From positions 164,684 through 228,683 of the forward strand of contig VXAU01003525.1 of assembly GCA_013399695.1 (NCBI GenBank): DNA of 64,000 nucleotides, given 5' to 3'. This DNA is from Formicarius rufipectus. Taxonomy: Eukaryota > Chordata > Aves > Passeriformes > Formicariidae. The position numbers were made by a program, and so were the translations under genes. Shown one piece after another: positions 39,601 through 51,431 of the stretch. The notes under the pieces are model-generated. The model was given only the letters and a program-made list of their open reading frames with translations, did no database searches and had not been told where the DNA came from. How positions within the stretch are numbered: position 1 is the first letter of the stretch; the number at the start of each line of letters is the position of its first letter.

Positions 39601-42600
39601 TGCTCTTGCATTACAAGTGGAGATTAATGTCTTATTTCGTGAAGCACCATCATTAACCAGTCTACATTACAGTAGTTTAATGTTAGTGACAGAAAGAATT
39701 TACTTTTAACATTTTTTAAATATTCTGCAGTTTGGTTTGTCTTTGCTAGGGGGGATTTCTCCCAGACCTGAGAGATTTTAAAGGGAATAAATCCTATCTC
39801 AGCATGAGCTTTCTTCCATACACCTGCATCCCACACGACTATTATGAAGATCCACGAGATCTGCAAGATAATGTGGACAGCTTTCGCCCTGCATGCAGAT
39901 TGCTTCGAGGCTTTTGGGACCTTTAGTCATGCTGAGTCACCCTGAGATGACTCTCCTTCTTTAGGGTATCTCAATTTACAGCTCATCTACCATGACAAGA
40001 GTGGCTTCTGCTACAAATGCACTGCAAAAGCTGGAAGAGTTCTCCCCATCCCCTGTGACTGGTCCTTTTTTTTGCCAGAGCAGAATAGCACTGTTTTACG
40101 GTTTTTAGGGCTACTCCCTTTCCAGGGACATATTTAGTCAAGTATCATCCTTCATGGGAATCGTCATATTTATTTTTTAACCACGGATTATGCCTGCAAG
40201 TGACTTTATCTTTCATTGTAGTGTGTCATAACATGCAGTATTGAATACAATGTCATTTACTGAAATCTATTAAAACACTCCCATTTCAGAAATCCATTAC
40301 AGCCTTCCTTGTTGTTATTACCATACCCAAGAATGCCAACGCAACAGGAGAATTAACTTGATGAACAGTCCTGCAAAATGTGCCGCTACAAGCTGTTTCT
40401 GAAACATCTTTCAAGGCATCTCCGTCAGCTCATGGATTCTCTTTGGTTTTCTCTCTTTTCTAGAACTATTTGCTGGCCCTCAGTTGTGGTAAGCGATTAT
40501 TTGTGCTTTCAAACAAACTCCATGAAAAACGTTTTTCAAGTGGAGATCAAAGAGCGGAGGCAAACATTAAAGCAGTCTTATAAAAACTGTGTATTAAAAA
40601 ACCTAAGCACCATCCATATGCCAATTACATCCAAAACCTCATGGCCCCTTCTCCGTGAGCCGTCCTGAAGGTGATGGAAATGTCAGATGAAACAAAAAGG
40701 GACCCAATGTAAAGAGGGGAATTATGGAGACGAGAGGTGGCTCTCAGTAGCCTTCCACTGAGGAGGTCTGGTTGGGAAGGGCAGCTCTGCAGAGCAACGC
40801 TTGCAGCACAAACTGTGGGTCCCAGTTACTGCAGCCAGAATTCTCAGAATTGCAGGTGTCAGTAAACAGAGTTGTCACAAACCTGGGGGTTACAATGATG
40901 CCCTAAACATACAAAAGCATGCAAACTCTTCAATCCCTAGGAAGGATTTAACCTGAAGAGCTAAGGGCTAGTTTTACACTCTGCGATCACACACTTGTAA
41001 AATTCAGATCTAAAATGAATTTATGTGTTATTCTGCTATGATTTCCCTCAACACCTCTGTGCCCAGGGTGTTCTTTATTTTGCCTTCTGCCACGATGGGA
41101 TGGTAAAGCAAAGACTTCCACATGGAGCACGATGTTACTGAGCGCTGAAGACCCCAGACACTTGGGTACCCCTGGAGCAATTACATGACATCAGTGGACT
41201 TATGCAAACAGCATAAAGGCCTCAAGGAGCACAATTATTTTAGGTAATTAAACTTCTCGTGCTTGCTGACTAAAGTCGGTCCAGATTGTGCTGCCATCTC
41301 CATGCAACCATAGCAACTTCTTCCTTCCATTGTGTCCCAGATTAATGGCAACACCTGGAATCAAAAACCTGAGGCTTGCAGGGAAGGTGCATAAAACTTT
41401 CCTGATCCTTGGCATATGGCAGGGATCCAGTCACACAGCAGTGATTCACTTCTCAAAGCCCTGGCTCAGCAAGGAGCCGTGGTGAGCTCTCCAGAGACCC
41501 CTCTCTTCTTTGGCTGCTTCAAAGTCCAAATCAGGAATATTTTAAGGAGATGATTACAGGAAATTACACATTCTTTCAAGAGATGTGAGTCTTCATCACT
41601 TAGATTTTAGCATATTAATATTTTTAAAGATGGTTCTCATCTAAATATGGTTTTGCCTTTCTTACTGCTTCTGCTGGGTTTGTTTCAACACTCTAAAACC
41701 CCTACATGCCAACAGGGTTCAATGGCAGCAGCCTGTGGGCAATTAAGGTTAAATTTTAGTCTTGGTCATATGTGACTGCTCCTGTAAATGTGGTGAAACA
41801 CAGTTGGAGCACATATTCCCCAGGGAGTTAGTAGGCAATGCTTTAAGGAAGCTATGGAAAGATAAATGGATGCAGAGAGGCTCTGGAATTTTGCTTGAAA
41901 TAATTTTTGCTTTGCTTTTAATGATCAAAACCATTCCTCCCACTGAACCACATAAAAAATATTATTTGTGTCTGTGCCAAAGGTGGAGCATAGTGTAGAC
42001 CCACTGAAATGAAAGACAAGTGAAAAATTAATGAGAAACTGGAAACCAGCAGCTCCCACCCTGTGAGCAGTAGTCTTTTATATACTTCTTCCATAGTGAG
42101 CATCTCAATGGGGCAAAAAAATCACAGTAGTTCCTTTGACTTCAAAGGAGATGCACTGGTTGGGAAGTAGAGAAAACAATCTGGAGTACACTGTACCAAG
42201 TCCACACAACTTAGAAAGAGAAGAGAGCCCCCAATAGAACCATTTGACACTCAGGAGATTGGGGGAATATTTTTGTTATAAAGGGTTTCAAATAAAGAGG
42301 AGAAGCACCTACAGGTGATCCAGCTTTGACTGAGGCTCCCATTGCCCCAAATGACATGTAGCTCTACATCCTGGAGTTAGGGAGACACAGATAGATACAA
42401 CAGTGAGGCCTGACAGTCAGAAGCAGACTTTTTCAGTAAACCCTTCCCTCTCCAATATCTGGTCTAGAGGAAATAAATAGTTCGAGATTCTCCTTTAACT
42501 AAACCTGCTGACACTCATCTCCAGAGACATCACCATTCTGGACTATGTCCTAGAAGGATCTTTTTTCCCCCTGCACTAACTCCAAAGAATCCCCTAATTA

Positions 42601-45054
42601 ATTACACTTTTTAAATCAAACTATAAGGTGTTTAAAAGACTAGTTCTTCAAGCATTTTTGGGAAAATTTAATGGAATAAATGGAAACATTTTCTTTCCTC
42701 ATCTGTTTAGCTGATATGCAACATAGTTTTCCCAAAAAATGAGAATTTATGGGGAGGAGATCACAAAACACTAGAAGTATGCATTTGTGTTCTTCTGTTA
42801 TTTCTGAGCCAAAAGAAGCTGTCATGTATGTAATGTGGAAACATTACAAAGAAATCCAAGTTTTCCTGATCTATTGTCTTTCCCTGTATATTCATATAAT
42901 AACATTTGTCTTCCATAACATGTTTAATAAATTCACACTACCATTTTGAAATGATGCCCCTGTGATCTGGGGAGTTCATTATCACCTGCTCACTGGAAGC
43001 AGTCCCTCTCTAAACCCACCATTTCCTAGGAGTTAGATATATGGTGCTTTAATTGCCTATCATTAAATGCTCTACCTTTACTGAATATTCTCTGTGAAGT
43101 CTGTGGGGACACAATTCCCTCCCCTGTAATTAACTGAGTTCACATTGCAGTACTGGCAAGGTATCTTTTGGAAGACAGAGAGGTAAAAAGGATCTGCACC
43201 AGGTCTGAGCGAGACCCTTATCTGTGCTGGTACCCAAGTCCTGGGTGTGTGAGTATGAAGATGACAAACTTTAGCAGCATCACATCTCTTGTAGCCCTAG
43301 CAGAGGGAACTTTTGCTCAGGTCAGATGCTCCTGAGCCCAAAGGAGATCCTCCTCCCCCTCTAACTTGGCTTTCACTGCATTAGATTGCAACAGGGATGC
43401 TTGTCTGCCATCCCTTGGCGTGGTTTAAAAGACTCTTAGTTAAAAAAACCTCCCAGATTCACCTTGTTTTACAGAAAACAAAATTAAGTAGGGAATGGGT
43501 TTTGAGAGGCAGTACCAAAAAGGGAGAAGCAGGTTGCACTGGGCAGCCTGGTGCTGTGTGGACCCACAGCCAGCACCCTTGGCTGTGGCACTGACAGCAA
43601 GCTCTGCCCCAGCACAGAGGAGCTCCAGGCATGTCCCAGAGCCTGTTTTCCAGTAGTTCAGTCTCCTGGCTTCCAGAGGAGAAGGAGGCAAGCACTATTT
43701 TCATTCAGGTTAGGCCATTTGTACAGGCTGTCATTCTGAGGCTCTCAAACTCAAACTCCAGCTGGGGCAGTACCTGCTACAGTGAACACCTGTAGACTCC
43801 CTCTCCGCCACTGATTTTAAAGTGCTTACAGGATCTACAGCACTCCTGGAATCTCCACCCGCCCTATCAGAGCAGAAATTGAGCAATGAGTCCAAAAGTT
43901 ATTGGGGAGGGGAGGAGGATGTAGACACAGAGGCACAGACAGTACGATTGCATAAGCCCCGTTCCCATGAGAAACCAGGCTGAAAAACAAACTGTCCTAA
44001 CATGGATTCTCATAACTCTGCCGAGTTAAGTAGGTCATGCCAGGTCCCAAACTCACATAACTTTGCCTTTATCTCCAATGGGCTCTCCTCTAGGAGGCAA
44101 TCCTGGGTTTGGCAGGTTTGAGCCCTCGTTTTTCATCTCACTGAGACATCCCTAGGGAAGATAAAAACCAAACCAGTCCCCTTCACAGGTTGATACAGTG
44201 CGATGTCAAAACCCACCATGGTCTTGTATGACAGCACAATTTGTACTGTGGACCAGTTAGAAAGAATAAACCATCAGGGAACAGCTCTGACAGTGACCCT
44301 GCTTACACACCAGCTCCCACTGCTGTAGGACATTAGAGGGACAAAAATAATATTCTAGCTCTCTAATGGGTCTGTTCTTCCCTTGGAGTAGGAGAATCTT
44401 TCCCATTAACATGAATAAGAATTAAGCATCTGTCAGGAAAATAGAATGGACCTTAGGCCTGGTCCCAGGAAATAAAATCTTTGCATGCCTGCTGCAGAGA
44501 GGCACACTTAAAAACAGTCTGTCAAGAAAGTATAATAATAAAAGTAGCCTTTTAGTTGAATTCTGAGGCTTGACAGTCTTATCTGTGCATTTATCTCCAA
44601 GCTCATGAACAAATCTCAGTTTCAGCTATACTTTTTTTGAGAATCCCAACAAACAAAACCAGTCTGTTTTTTCAAACTCTGCAAACTCCTGGCAGTGGTC
44701 ACCCCTTGGCATGGACCAGGCATCTATTGGTCCAGCAGGGCAGGCCTCCAGTAGGAACTGCTGTCAGAGAAGCCCTGAGACCTCAGAGCTGTGATTTTCT
44801 TGTGAAGGCAAACTTCATTTTACAGCTCTTTTATGCCCACATCAGCTCAGTGTGTGAGATGGGCAGCTCAGCTGTCCTGCCACTGACCATGGCACAGCTG
44901 AAAGGGAACCAGGGGCATTACTGTAAAGAATTTTGCACGCTGGTATGTAGAATAGGAAAGATTTCCATAGTGGATCAAAATGTTATTAAAACCCTTCCCT
45001 GTACTTAGGCAGGAATTGCAATGCTAAAGTCTGTGTCTTGTGCACAGGTCAGGT
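36696..45054. other. Unique non-coding DNA
   Basis: About 8 kb without a recognisable gene or repeat family. Open frames are below 145 codons and featureless. Segments near 39.5-39.7 kb and 40.1-40.35 kb are AT-rich with homeodomain-like words and look CNE-like, but conservation cannot be judged here. Short A/T tracts occur throughout. Confidence 0.5.
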
Positions 45055-45258
45055 GTAGGAATGGGAAGAGACTGTAAAAACCATCTCGTTCCACCCCCCT
45101 GCCATGGACAGGGACACTTTCCACCAGCCCAGGGTGCTCCAAGCCCTGTCCAACCTGGCCTTGGACACTTCCAGCGATGGGACAGCCACAGCTTCTCTGC
45201 CCAACCTATGCAGGGCCTGCCCACCCTCACAGAGGAGAATTCCTTCCTCATGTCCTAT
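45055..45258 (-). mobile_element. CR1 LINE fragment (antisense orientation)
   Basis: Read on the plus strand it contains the antisense CR1 signature: 'accatctcgttcca', 'ccccctgccatggacaggg', 'caacctggccttggacactt', 'cacagcttctctgcccaac' and 'caccctcacagaggagaatt'. It covers roughly the last 200 bp of the element, so it is strongly 5'-truncated, as usual for CR1. Several changes from the consensus I remember mark it as diverged. Overlapping open frames across it are LINE-derived noise. It forms an inverted pair with the copy at 45801-45940. Confidence 0.92.
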
Positions 45259-45284
45259 GTAACCCAAAGCATTCTGTGATGACC
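45259..45284 (+). mobile_element. Possible second CR1 terminus in sense orientation
   Basis: Directly after the antisense fragment comes AACCCAAAGCATTCTGTGAT, which resembles the sense-strand CR1 end 'aacccaaaccattctgtgatt'. If real, a tiny sense CR1 terminus was joined to the antisense copy, for example by a nested insertion or twin-priming-like inversion. It is short, so chance similarity is possible. Confidence 0.35.
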
Positions 45285-45800
45285 TGCTCTGGGCTACCCT
45301 TGGGGAAAGTGCACCCTTTGTTAGGGACCACCGGGACAGTGCCTGACCACACAGCTGTGCCAGAGTGCTGAAATGCTCCTACTTTCCAGTAGTGCCAGCT
45401 GGAAATGCTGACATGGGAAGCCAGTCACACCTCTGAAATGTGAGCAACTGCAGGACTTGTGAACAAGGTGGCTGTGATGGGAAAGGAGAGCAATCCAAAT
45501 AAGTAAAATGAGAAGCCCCACTCATTTCACCAGATGCATTTACAGAAAACCACTTTTTGTTTCGTTGCACAGAAAGGACTATTCTTTCTCTTTCTTTTCT
45601 TTGAAACAAAGCAAAACAAAATGAGAAGCTTCTCCACCTTCTGTAGTTTGCAAATTTTTTTTCCCCAGTGACAACTCATAACAACATATATTCCCTGTCG
45701 TACTCCATGTATACACAGGGAAGCCCCAGATTTGCTTGCATCAGTCACTCTGTGCATAGAAAACACCACAGTGTCAGATTTGTTTCCACCTTCCACTTCT
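45285..45800. other. Spacer between two inverted CR1 copies
   Basis: About 500 bp of unique sequence between head-to-head CR1 fragments. It contains no supported gene. A T-rich patch lies at 45654-45664. In a transcript this would be the loop of a long CR1 hairpin. Confidence 0.5.
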
Positions 45801-45940
45801 ACTGGAAGTGCCCAAGGCCAGGTTGGAAAAGGCCAGCAACCTGCTCTGGTGGAAGGGGTCCTGCTTGTAGCAGGGGGGTTGGGAATGGATGGTCCTTAAG
45901 GTCCCTTCCAGCCCAAACCATCCTGTGAGTCTGTGATTCT
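45801..45940 (+). mobile_element. CR1 LINE fragment, 3' terminus (sense orientation)
   Basis: Contains the sense CR1 signatures 'actggaagtgcccaaggcca', 'ggttgg', 'gcaacctgctctggtggaag', 'aaggtcccttccagcccaaa' and the terminal 'gtctgtgattct'. About 140 bp of the 3' end remains. It is in opposite orientation to the copy 540 bp upstream and lies directly against the possible coding fragment at 45943-46230. Confidence 0.93.
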
Positions 45941-45942
45941 TT

Positions 45943-46230
45943 GGTCAAGTGTGTGCAAAGGCCCTCATTGAGCTGTCCTGTAACGTTGCTCTTTGTGTAT
46001 TCATCCTCACAGATTTCAAGGAATTTGATCATCAGAGTCACCAGGGTTTGGTCAATGGTCTCTTGATGCATTTTTTGTACTTTATGGCTAGTGATTATGA
46101 AAGGCAGTCCTATGAATGTGTGCTCCTCACACAGTCTGCTGTGCTCACTTCCTACAGATGCTTTCCATAATGTTCCAGTCATGGGCCACAGCTTCATCCA
46201 GAGTAGCTGTCTGAAAATGAAATCTGAAGA
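45943..46230 (-). pseudogene. Possible decayed coding fragment, unidentified (minus strand)
   Basis: On the minus strand, a pyrimidine-rich run ending in TTTCATTTTCAG (about 46212-46223) is followed by an open stretch of about 80 codons whose composition looks protein-like, with words such as KMHQETIDQTLVTLMIKFLE and EICEDEYTKSNVTGQ. Its first 20 or so codons read more naturally in a different frame (TLDEAVAHDWNIMES) that stops near 46146, which would fit a frameshift there. A CR1 fragment abuts its 3' side. I do not recognise the family. The plus strand also has a 73-codon open frame here, so this could be coincidence. Confidence 0.2.
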
Positions 46231-47666
46231 TTTCTGGTCATAAATTGGCCTTGCTTCTCAAATTAAAGGGCAAATGGCTTTACAGCCCTGACCCTTGCAA
46301 AGTGGTGTGAGCTGTGAGCTCAAACGTTGCAGGAGACAAATACCCCTGCAAAAAGGGACAGGCATAACCACAATAAAAAAGGCATATTAATTTTAGCAAC
46401 AATTAAATAGAGCCAAATGCATGCACTGTTGGGCTCACTTTTGATTTCCATACCTGGTTGCTTCAGTCACACATGGGGATTTTGCAGGTGATATTACCTG
46501 TCTTGCATGCAGCAGTACAAATGGATTTAAAGCACTTTGCTGGAAAAAAAAGGAAAGAACTCAGCTGAGCAGAAAAATAAACACTCTACTGAAAAATGGA
46601 AATAAAAAATCCTTCTACAATCAGAGATAAATTGCAAAGGAATTGCAAAAAAATGCCAAGAAATGTTTAGAAAAAAAATCGATTTTTCAAGTTTTACCTG
46701 ACCATGGAAATAGCCAGTGCTCCTTCAGCTAATTCATTCTCCATGGAACTGTTCTTTTTTCTGTCACCTAAAAATATCTGGCTCCTTTTTGAAGAGCTGA
46801 TGAAGAACCCAGGTCCTTTTCCTTCTCCCAACGTGCCCCAGCTTGAAATTGTGGAGCTGTGATGCTCTGCTCCTCTCCTCAGCCAGAGTGTGAACAGCGA
46901 GGATAGGATTTCTCTCGCCTAGTTTTAACCGCTGAAAAAGTGGGTATCAAGTGTAAACTACCTCTCTAGGTGCCTTTTAGGACCCATATGGAGAGAAAAA
47001 CCCTTTGGAGGTGCCCCTGACTATTGACATATAATTTAGACTAAACACCTGTAAGTAGGTGAGATGGATCCCACCCACAGAGTTTTCGTCTTCCCTGAGG
47101 CCAATTAGATATAAATGCTGCTTCACCATGATCTAGTTTCAAGACTTTGAAAAAAGGCTTTCAGTCAAAAATGCAAATTCAGTGAAAACAAGACATTTTT
47201 GTGGGAAAGGGCTGGTTTCTGACTCCTGTCTTTAAAAGATATTTAGAAGAAAACAATAGGTGTGGTTTCTATATTTTCAAAAAGCAGAATTTCCATTTTC
47301 TGTTTGAAACGAGTCTTGTGTTTGAAATTCACATTAGTATATAGTAATTTAAAAATAAAGGGTCAACATAAAAAAGGAATCATTCCACTGGCCTGGCCTT
47401 TCCCCTTATATTTAAATCACAGATCTACAAAGAAATTCCAATTTTTTTCTTTCATCCTGATTTAGATGAGGGAAAAAGAAACACAACAACAATCAAAGCT
47501 TCAAACATCTATTTGGGAAATAAAAGCTATTTCCAATACAGCTTTAATGCTTCATGTGCAGCTGAATCACCCTGTGTGACTCGGGCTGAGCTGACTTTGC
47601 TTGGGTCAAGGGAGTCCTGCTGCTGGTTTTCATTCCTCTTCTGCTGCTTGGTGCCCAGCCCCAGCA

Positions 47667-47704
47667 CTGGTTATGGGCACCCCACGCTGGTTATGGGCAC
47701 CCCA
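47667..47704. repeat. Two-copy tandem duplication, 20-bp unit
   Basis: CTGGTTATGGGCACCCCA occurs at 47667-47684 and again at 47687-47704, exactly, with period 20. The first unit also carries a CG extension. This is a recent slippage-type duplication, as both copies are identical over 18 bases. Confidence 0.95.
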
Positions 47705-47797
47705 GCTGTGTGATGAGGTGCTGGGGCAAATGCATTGGCCATAACACTGTGAGACGTGCTGGGCACACACCTGAGTGTGTTTTGCTCGTGCTTTGAG

Positions 47798-47857
47798 CCA
47801 AAAGGACTTGACCCAGGTCCCATCTGAACCAAAAGGACTTGACCCAGGTCCCCTCTG
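47798..47857. repeat. Two-copy tandem duplication, 31-bp unit
   Basis: CCAAAAGGACTTGACCCAGG plus TCCC occurs at 47798-47821 and at 47829-47852, identical over 24 bases and 31 bp apart; similarity continues as 'atctg' versus 'ctctg'. The two copies are nearly perfect, so the duplication is probably young. A 12-base partial echo (TGAACCAAAAGG) lies at 47963-47974. Confidence 0.95.
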
Positions 47858-48329
47858 GAAGTCAAGTGAGAAGGTCAGGAAGTTGCAGAGCTCCAGCCTG
47901 AACACCTGTCCCTGTGCTTGGACTTGGTGCCTTGCCAGCACAATCAAACAAACCCTCAGTGCTGAACCAAAAGGCCAATAAACCCTGTAATAGGCACGCA
48001 ACAAAACCCAGAGGAAGATTTGCTGTGACTGCTCCTGTGGGTGAGTTTGTGCTGGGCTGTGTGCTGGAGTTTGGCAAGGCAGCCTCTGGTTTCACCTGGT
48101 CAGATCAGAGCTGTCCCATTCCTCTCAGACACACTTTCCACACCACAAAGTCCTGTAGTGCCCTTGGAGCTGTTGCCACCCCTTAAAACAGCCCCATAAA
48201 CACCACTATTGGAAAAGAGTTAATATCTCAGCATGCGACTGAGCTGTCCGGCATATGCTTTTAACATTAGAAAGAGGAAACAGTTCAGGAAAAAAGATGC
48301 AGACCTGGCAAGTTTTATTTTGTGGGGGA

Positions 48330-48335
48330 GAAAAA

Positions 48336-48366
<31 letters not shown>
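48330..48366. repeat. Poly-A followed by (GAA)n
   Basis: Fourteen A residues run directly into about seven GAA units, ending at AAGAAATGG. GAA/TTC arrays can form triplexes. Acidic/lysine-rich plus-strand and poly-Phe minus-strand frames through it are artefacts. Confidence 0.95.
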
Positions 48367-50310
48367 TGGTGAAGAGTTTTGTCTTTCTTCAAACAGGGAG
48401 AGGACAGGGGAGCAGCAGTGCAGGGCTGAGGGCACGGGTTGGTGCCTGGGGACTGGTGCTGCTTGTGTTGCAGGGTGTAAGTTGCAGAGGAAACAGTCCC
48501 ATTTCTGGCACTGAGTGCAGGTTTATGATCCCAATGACAGCCCTTTCCTTGCCCAGTGACTGTGGATGTGTTTTGCAGTGCCACACAGAGCAGCACGGGG
48601 AACCACAACAGTTCTGTGCAATTCAGTGATGACACTCAGGAGCTTGTAGAAGTGATGCTGACAACAGCTGTGGCCTTCAGTGCTCTCTTTACATGGTCCC
48701 TGGCTCCTGCAACTACTCAGGAATACACAGTCTCTGGTATGTCTTTAACAAGGACAGAGCTCAAACTTTGGATCCACTTTGCCTGCATAGCTCTTTTCTT
48801 CCCTGCCTCCTGTGCCTTTGCTTGCATGTGTGAGAATGTCCATGGGCACACACACAAACCACAGACATGTGGACAAATAACCCACTGGACTAAATGTGTT
48901 TGAAAAATATGACCAAAGAGAAAGAGTCCCTCCCCCTTGGCTGGAATCAGAAGGAAACTGGAACTCTGAAATACTGCTGCCAAGGCTCTGGTAGAAGACC
49001 GGGAGTCCTGCATCCTCACCCAACTGCTCTTAGCTCAGAGTAGTGTCTGTGTGCTCTGAGGTTACTAGATGTTGGCTTCTAGGTGTGGGAACTCAGCTGA
49101 GTCTCTGTGAGCTCTACTTTTATCTCCTTAGCTCCTGATTCCTTTCTACTTTTTGTTTCCACCAATGCAGAAAGCTTTGCCTTTCCATTCCATGAAGTGC
49201 ACACCCAGGAATTCCCTTCTGCACAGGGCAAGAAGGAACAGGCAAACCCCCTCAGTGTCTGTGTTTCCTCATTGCCTCTGGACCAGCTCTCACATATTGG
49301 AGGAGATTTTGCCACGGTTCTTCATGCTTTTAGGGAACTTTCCCACTCAGGTACCTACACTATATTTTGGTTTTTTTTTCCCTCTGGAAGAACCAAGAAA
49401 AGGCAGGTGGTTAAGAGTTTTGCGTACGTATATGTACTGCAGGGAATCTGAATTAAAAACTTTGACCCAGCCTAGGCTAATACTTCAGTGTGGGAAGTCA
49501 GAACAAAGCCCATTTTTTCAATTCATGGGCTCCCCATGCAGGGCAATGGCACAAGACAGAATTTCCATTTCTTCCCCTCAGCTCATGTCAATGGCACAGA
49601 ATGGAAGATTTGCACAAGAGAAAAGAAGTCTCCTAGCAGTTATATGAATCATCCTGAGGGGCATTGCCCTACCTTGCCTTTTCTGTCTTCTCCTCTAATT
49701 CCTCTTCAAGGTATCATGTGAAAGCAAACCACAACAGACTGTGCCATTGCTTGCTCAAGTAGCTTATTTTTATCCAGCAGTGAATATCTTCACTTCCCTC
49801 TTTTCCATAGATCAATGGCTCTCCTAGAATCTCTTACTGCAACAGAACTTACTCAAATTTAACCATATCTGCACTGATGGCATCTTCAAGGGTCAAAAAC
49901 CTGACATGCTCTTGTTTTTCTTAAATGGTAATATTTTCATCAGGGGATTGTGGAAAAAAAAAAGAACTTTCAGAAAGTCTCTCTTGGCATCATTATTGCT
50001 CTCATGCATCTGCTTCCAAAATTAAGCTGCCCTGTACTGAGCGAAATCAGTCAGTTTACACCCATTCTTTTCCACTCCTTTTCATACAAATCTAATTGCT
50101 CAGAATTTTAGCTGGCAAGGGCTGAAAGGAAATTAATGAAAGTATCAGTAACTGACCTCTTTTATTTTTAGAAATAATAAGGTACTCATGGTTCTTCCTC
50201 CTCTTTCATGTAATCAGAAAGCCAAAACAGTTGATGATGTTGCAAAGGTATAAAATGTTGGCAAGAAAAAAATCCAGGCACAGGAAGAAATGCCAATGAA
50301 AATTGTGTGT

Positions 50311-50334
50311 GAATGAAATGAAATGAATGAAATG
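50311..50334. repeat. Short GAATGAAAT-type microsatellite
   Basis: GAATGAAATGAAATGAATG and the following AAATG form an imperfect array of ATGA/AATGA units. It is short and impure. Confidence 0.8.
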
Positions 50335-50336
50335 AT

Positions 50337-50357
50337 CACACTCAGTTCTACCAGCAC
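50337..50357 (+). repeat. Dispersed 21-bp direct repeat, copy 1
   Basis: The word CACACTCAGTTCTACCAGCA plus C is present exactly here and again at 51411-51431. Similarity may continue weakly downstream (both have TCACTGC about 20 bases on), so both could be remnants of an unnamed repeat. Confidence 0.75.
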
Positions 50358-51410
50358 ACAGTTGGGCCATCACTGCAGTTGGTCACAGGCCAGAGAATAA
50401 AGTACTACTCCCAGAGTAGAAAGGGTTTTACAGCCTTAAGTGAGAAAGGAACCTTTCCAGCCACAAAACAACACCAGGCCAAACAGAAATGTGCTGGAGA
50501 GAGGGAGAGTTTTAGCCATGCAGAGCAGTGATGTTCTCCCAATAGGACAAGGGACAGCAGAATATTTCACTTGTTTTCAACCAGGTCTTGATCCTCATTT
50601 AAACATGTACAGCAACTCTGCCTGTGAGCTCTCCCTCAGCACTACATGTCTGTGCTCTTAATACAGTCACTGTAAGATGAAAACATCGATTTTTTTTTTT
50701 CAGTGTGCCTGCCCTGTGTTAACTAGGAAATGAGGAGTGCTGGAATTAAGGTAAGCACTTGTTCTGCTGTGCAGTTTATTACATTGAAGCAATTTCCTAT
50801 CAAGAGTTGGTAAGTCCCTGTCCCCTCCCCAAACCAAGGGTGACACTGTTATATGCATCCTGGCTCAGGAAGGAGAACAATCTTTTGGAAACTTCTGAGA
50901 CTGGAAGAAATCTGGACATCTGAGCAGCCTGGAGCCCTGGAGCTCCCAAAATGTGTGTTCTTCCTCTAAGACAGGGACAAAGCATGACTCCCTGCTACAA
51001 GTGACTGCTCTAGGTTTCATGCCAGGCACCCTGCTTCAGTGTCACATCATGCTCTTCCTCTTTTATCTGAGCCCAGAGCAGGTCCAAACTGGAACTTCAA
51101 ACATACAACCAACAGATGTTGTGAACATCAAGGGCTGCAGAAGGCGACTCAAATCCCATGATCCCAAAAGAGGAACTTGCTTTGTGAAATGCTTTCTTGC
51201 CTGTACCCACAGATATTAGAAATCTCACGAGGACAGCTGAGCTGATAACATTTCCCCTGTTCAGAAGGAATACTCTTCCAGACAGAACAAATAAGGACAT
51301 TTTAGTAACTGCAAACACAGACCAGAGCCCTTCTCCGACCACACAACTGAAATGCTGCAGCTCTGCCTAACTGCAGACCCCAGCTGGATCCTGCACACAC
51401 CCTTCTCACT

Positions 51411-51431
51411 CACACTCAGTTCTACCAGCAC
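51411..51431 (+). repeat. Dispersed 21-bp direct repeat, copy 2
   Basis: Exact match to 50337-50357, about 1.07 kb away in the same orientation. No known element explains it. Confidence 0.75.

Larger units (their letters stand above)
46231..48329. other. Unique non-coding DNA with two tandem duplications
   Basis: No gene is supported. The segment includes the duplications at 47667-47704 and 47798-47857, listed separately. The minus-strand frame at 47630-48004 passes through both duplications and has no recognised product. Confidence 0.5.

Noticed and set aside
47667..47857. Short direct repeats as a CRISPR array
   Set aside because: Only two copies each, with tandem period and no spacers; the host is a vertebrate.
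48233..48635. Frames with poly-Lys/Arg/Glu (plus) or poly-Phe (minus)
   Set aside because: They are produced by the A/GAA tract.
49153..49647. 164-codon plus-strand frame
   Set aside because: Overlaps another frame of similar length, with no recognisable product.
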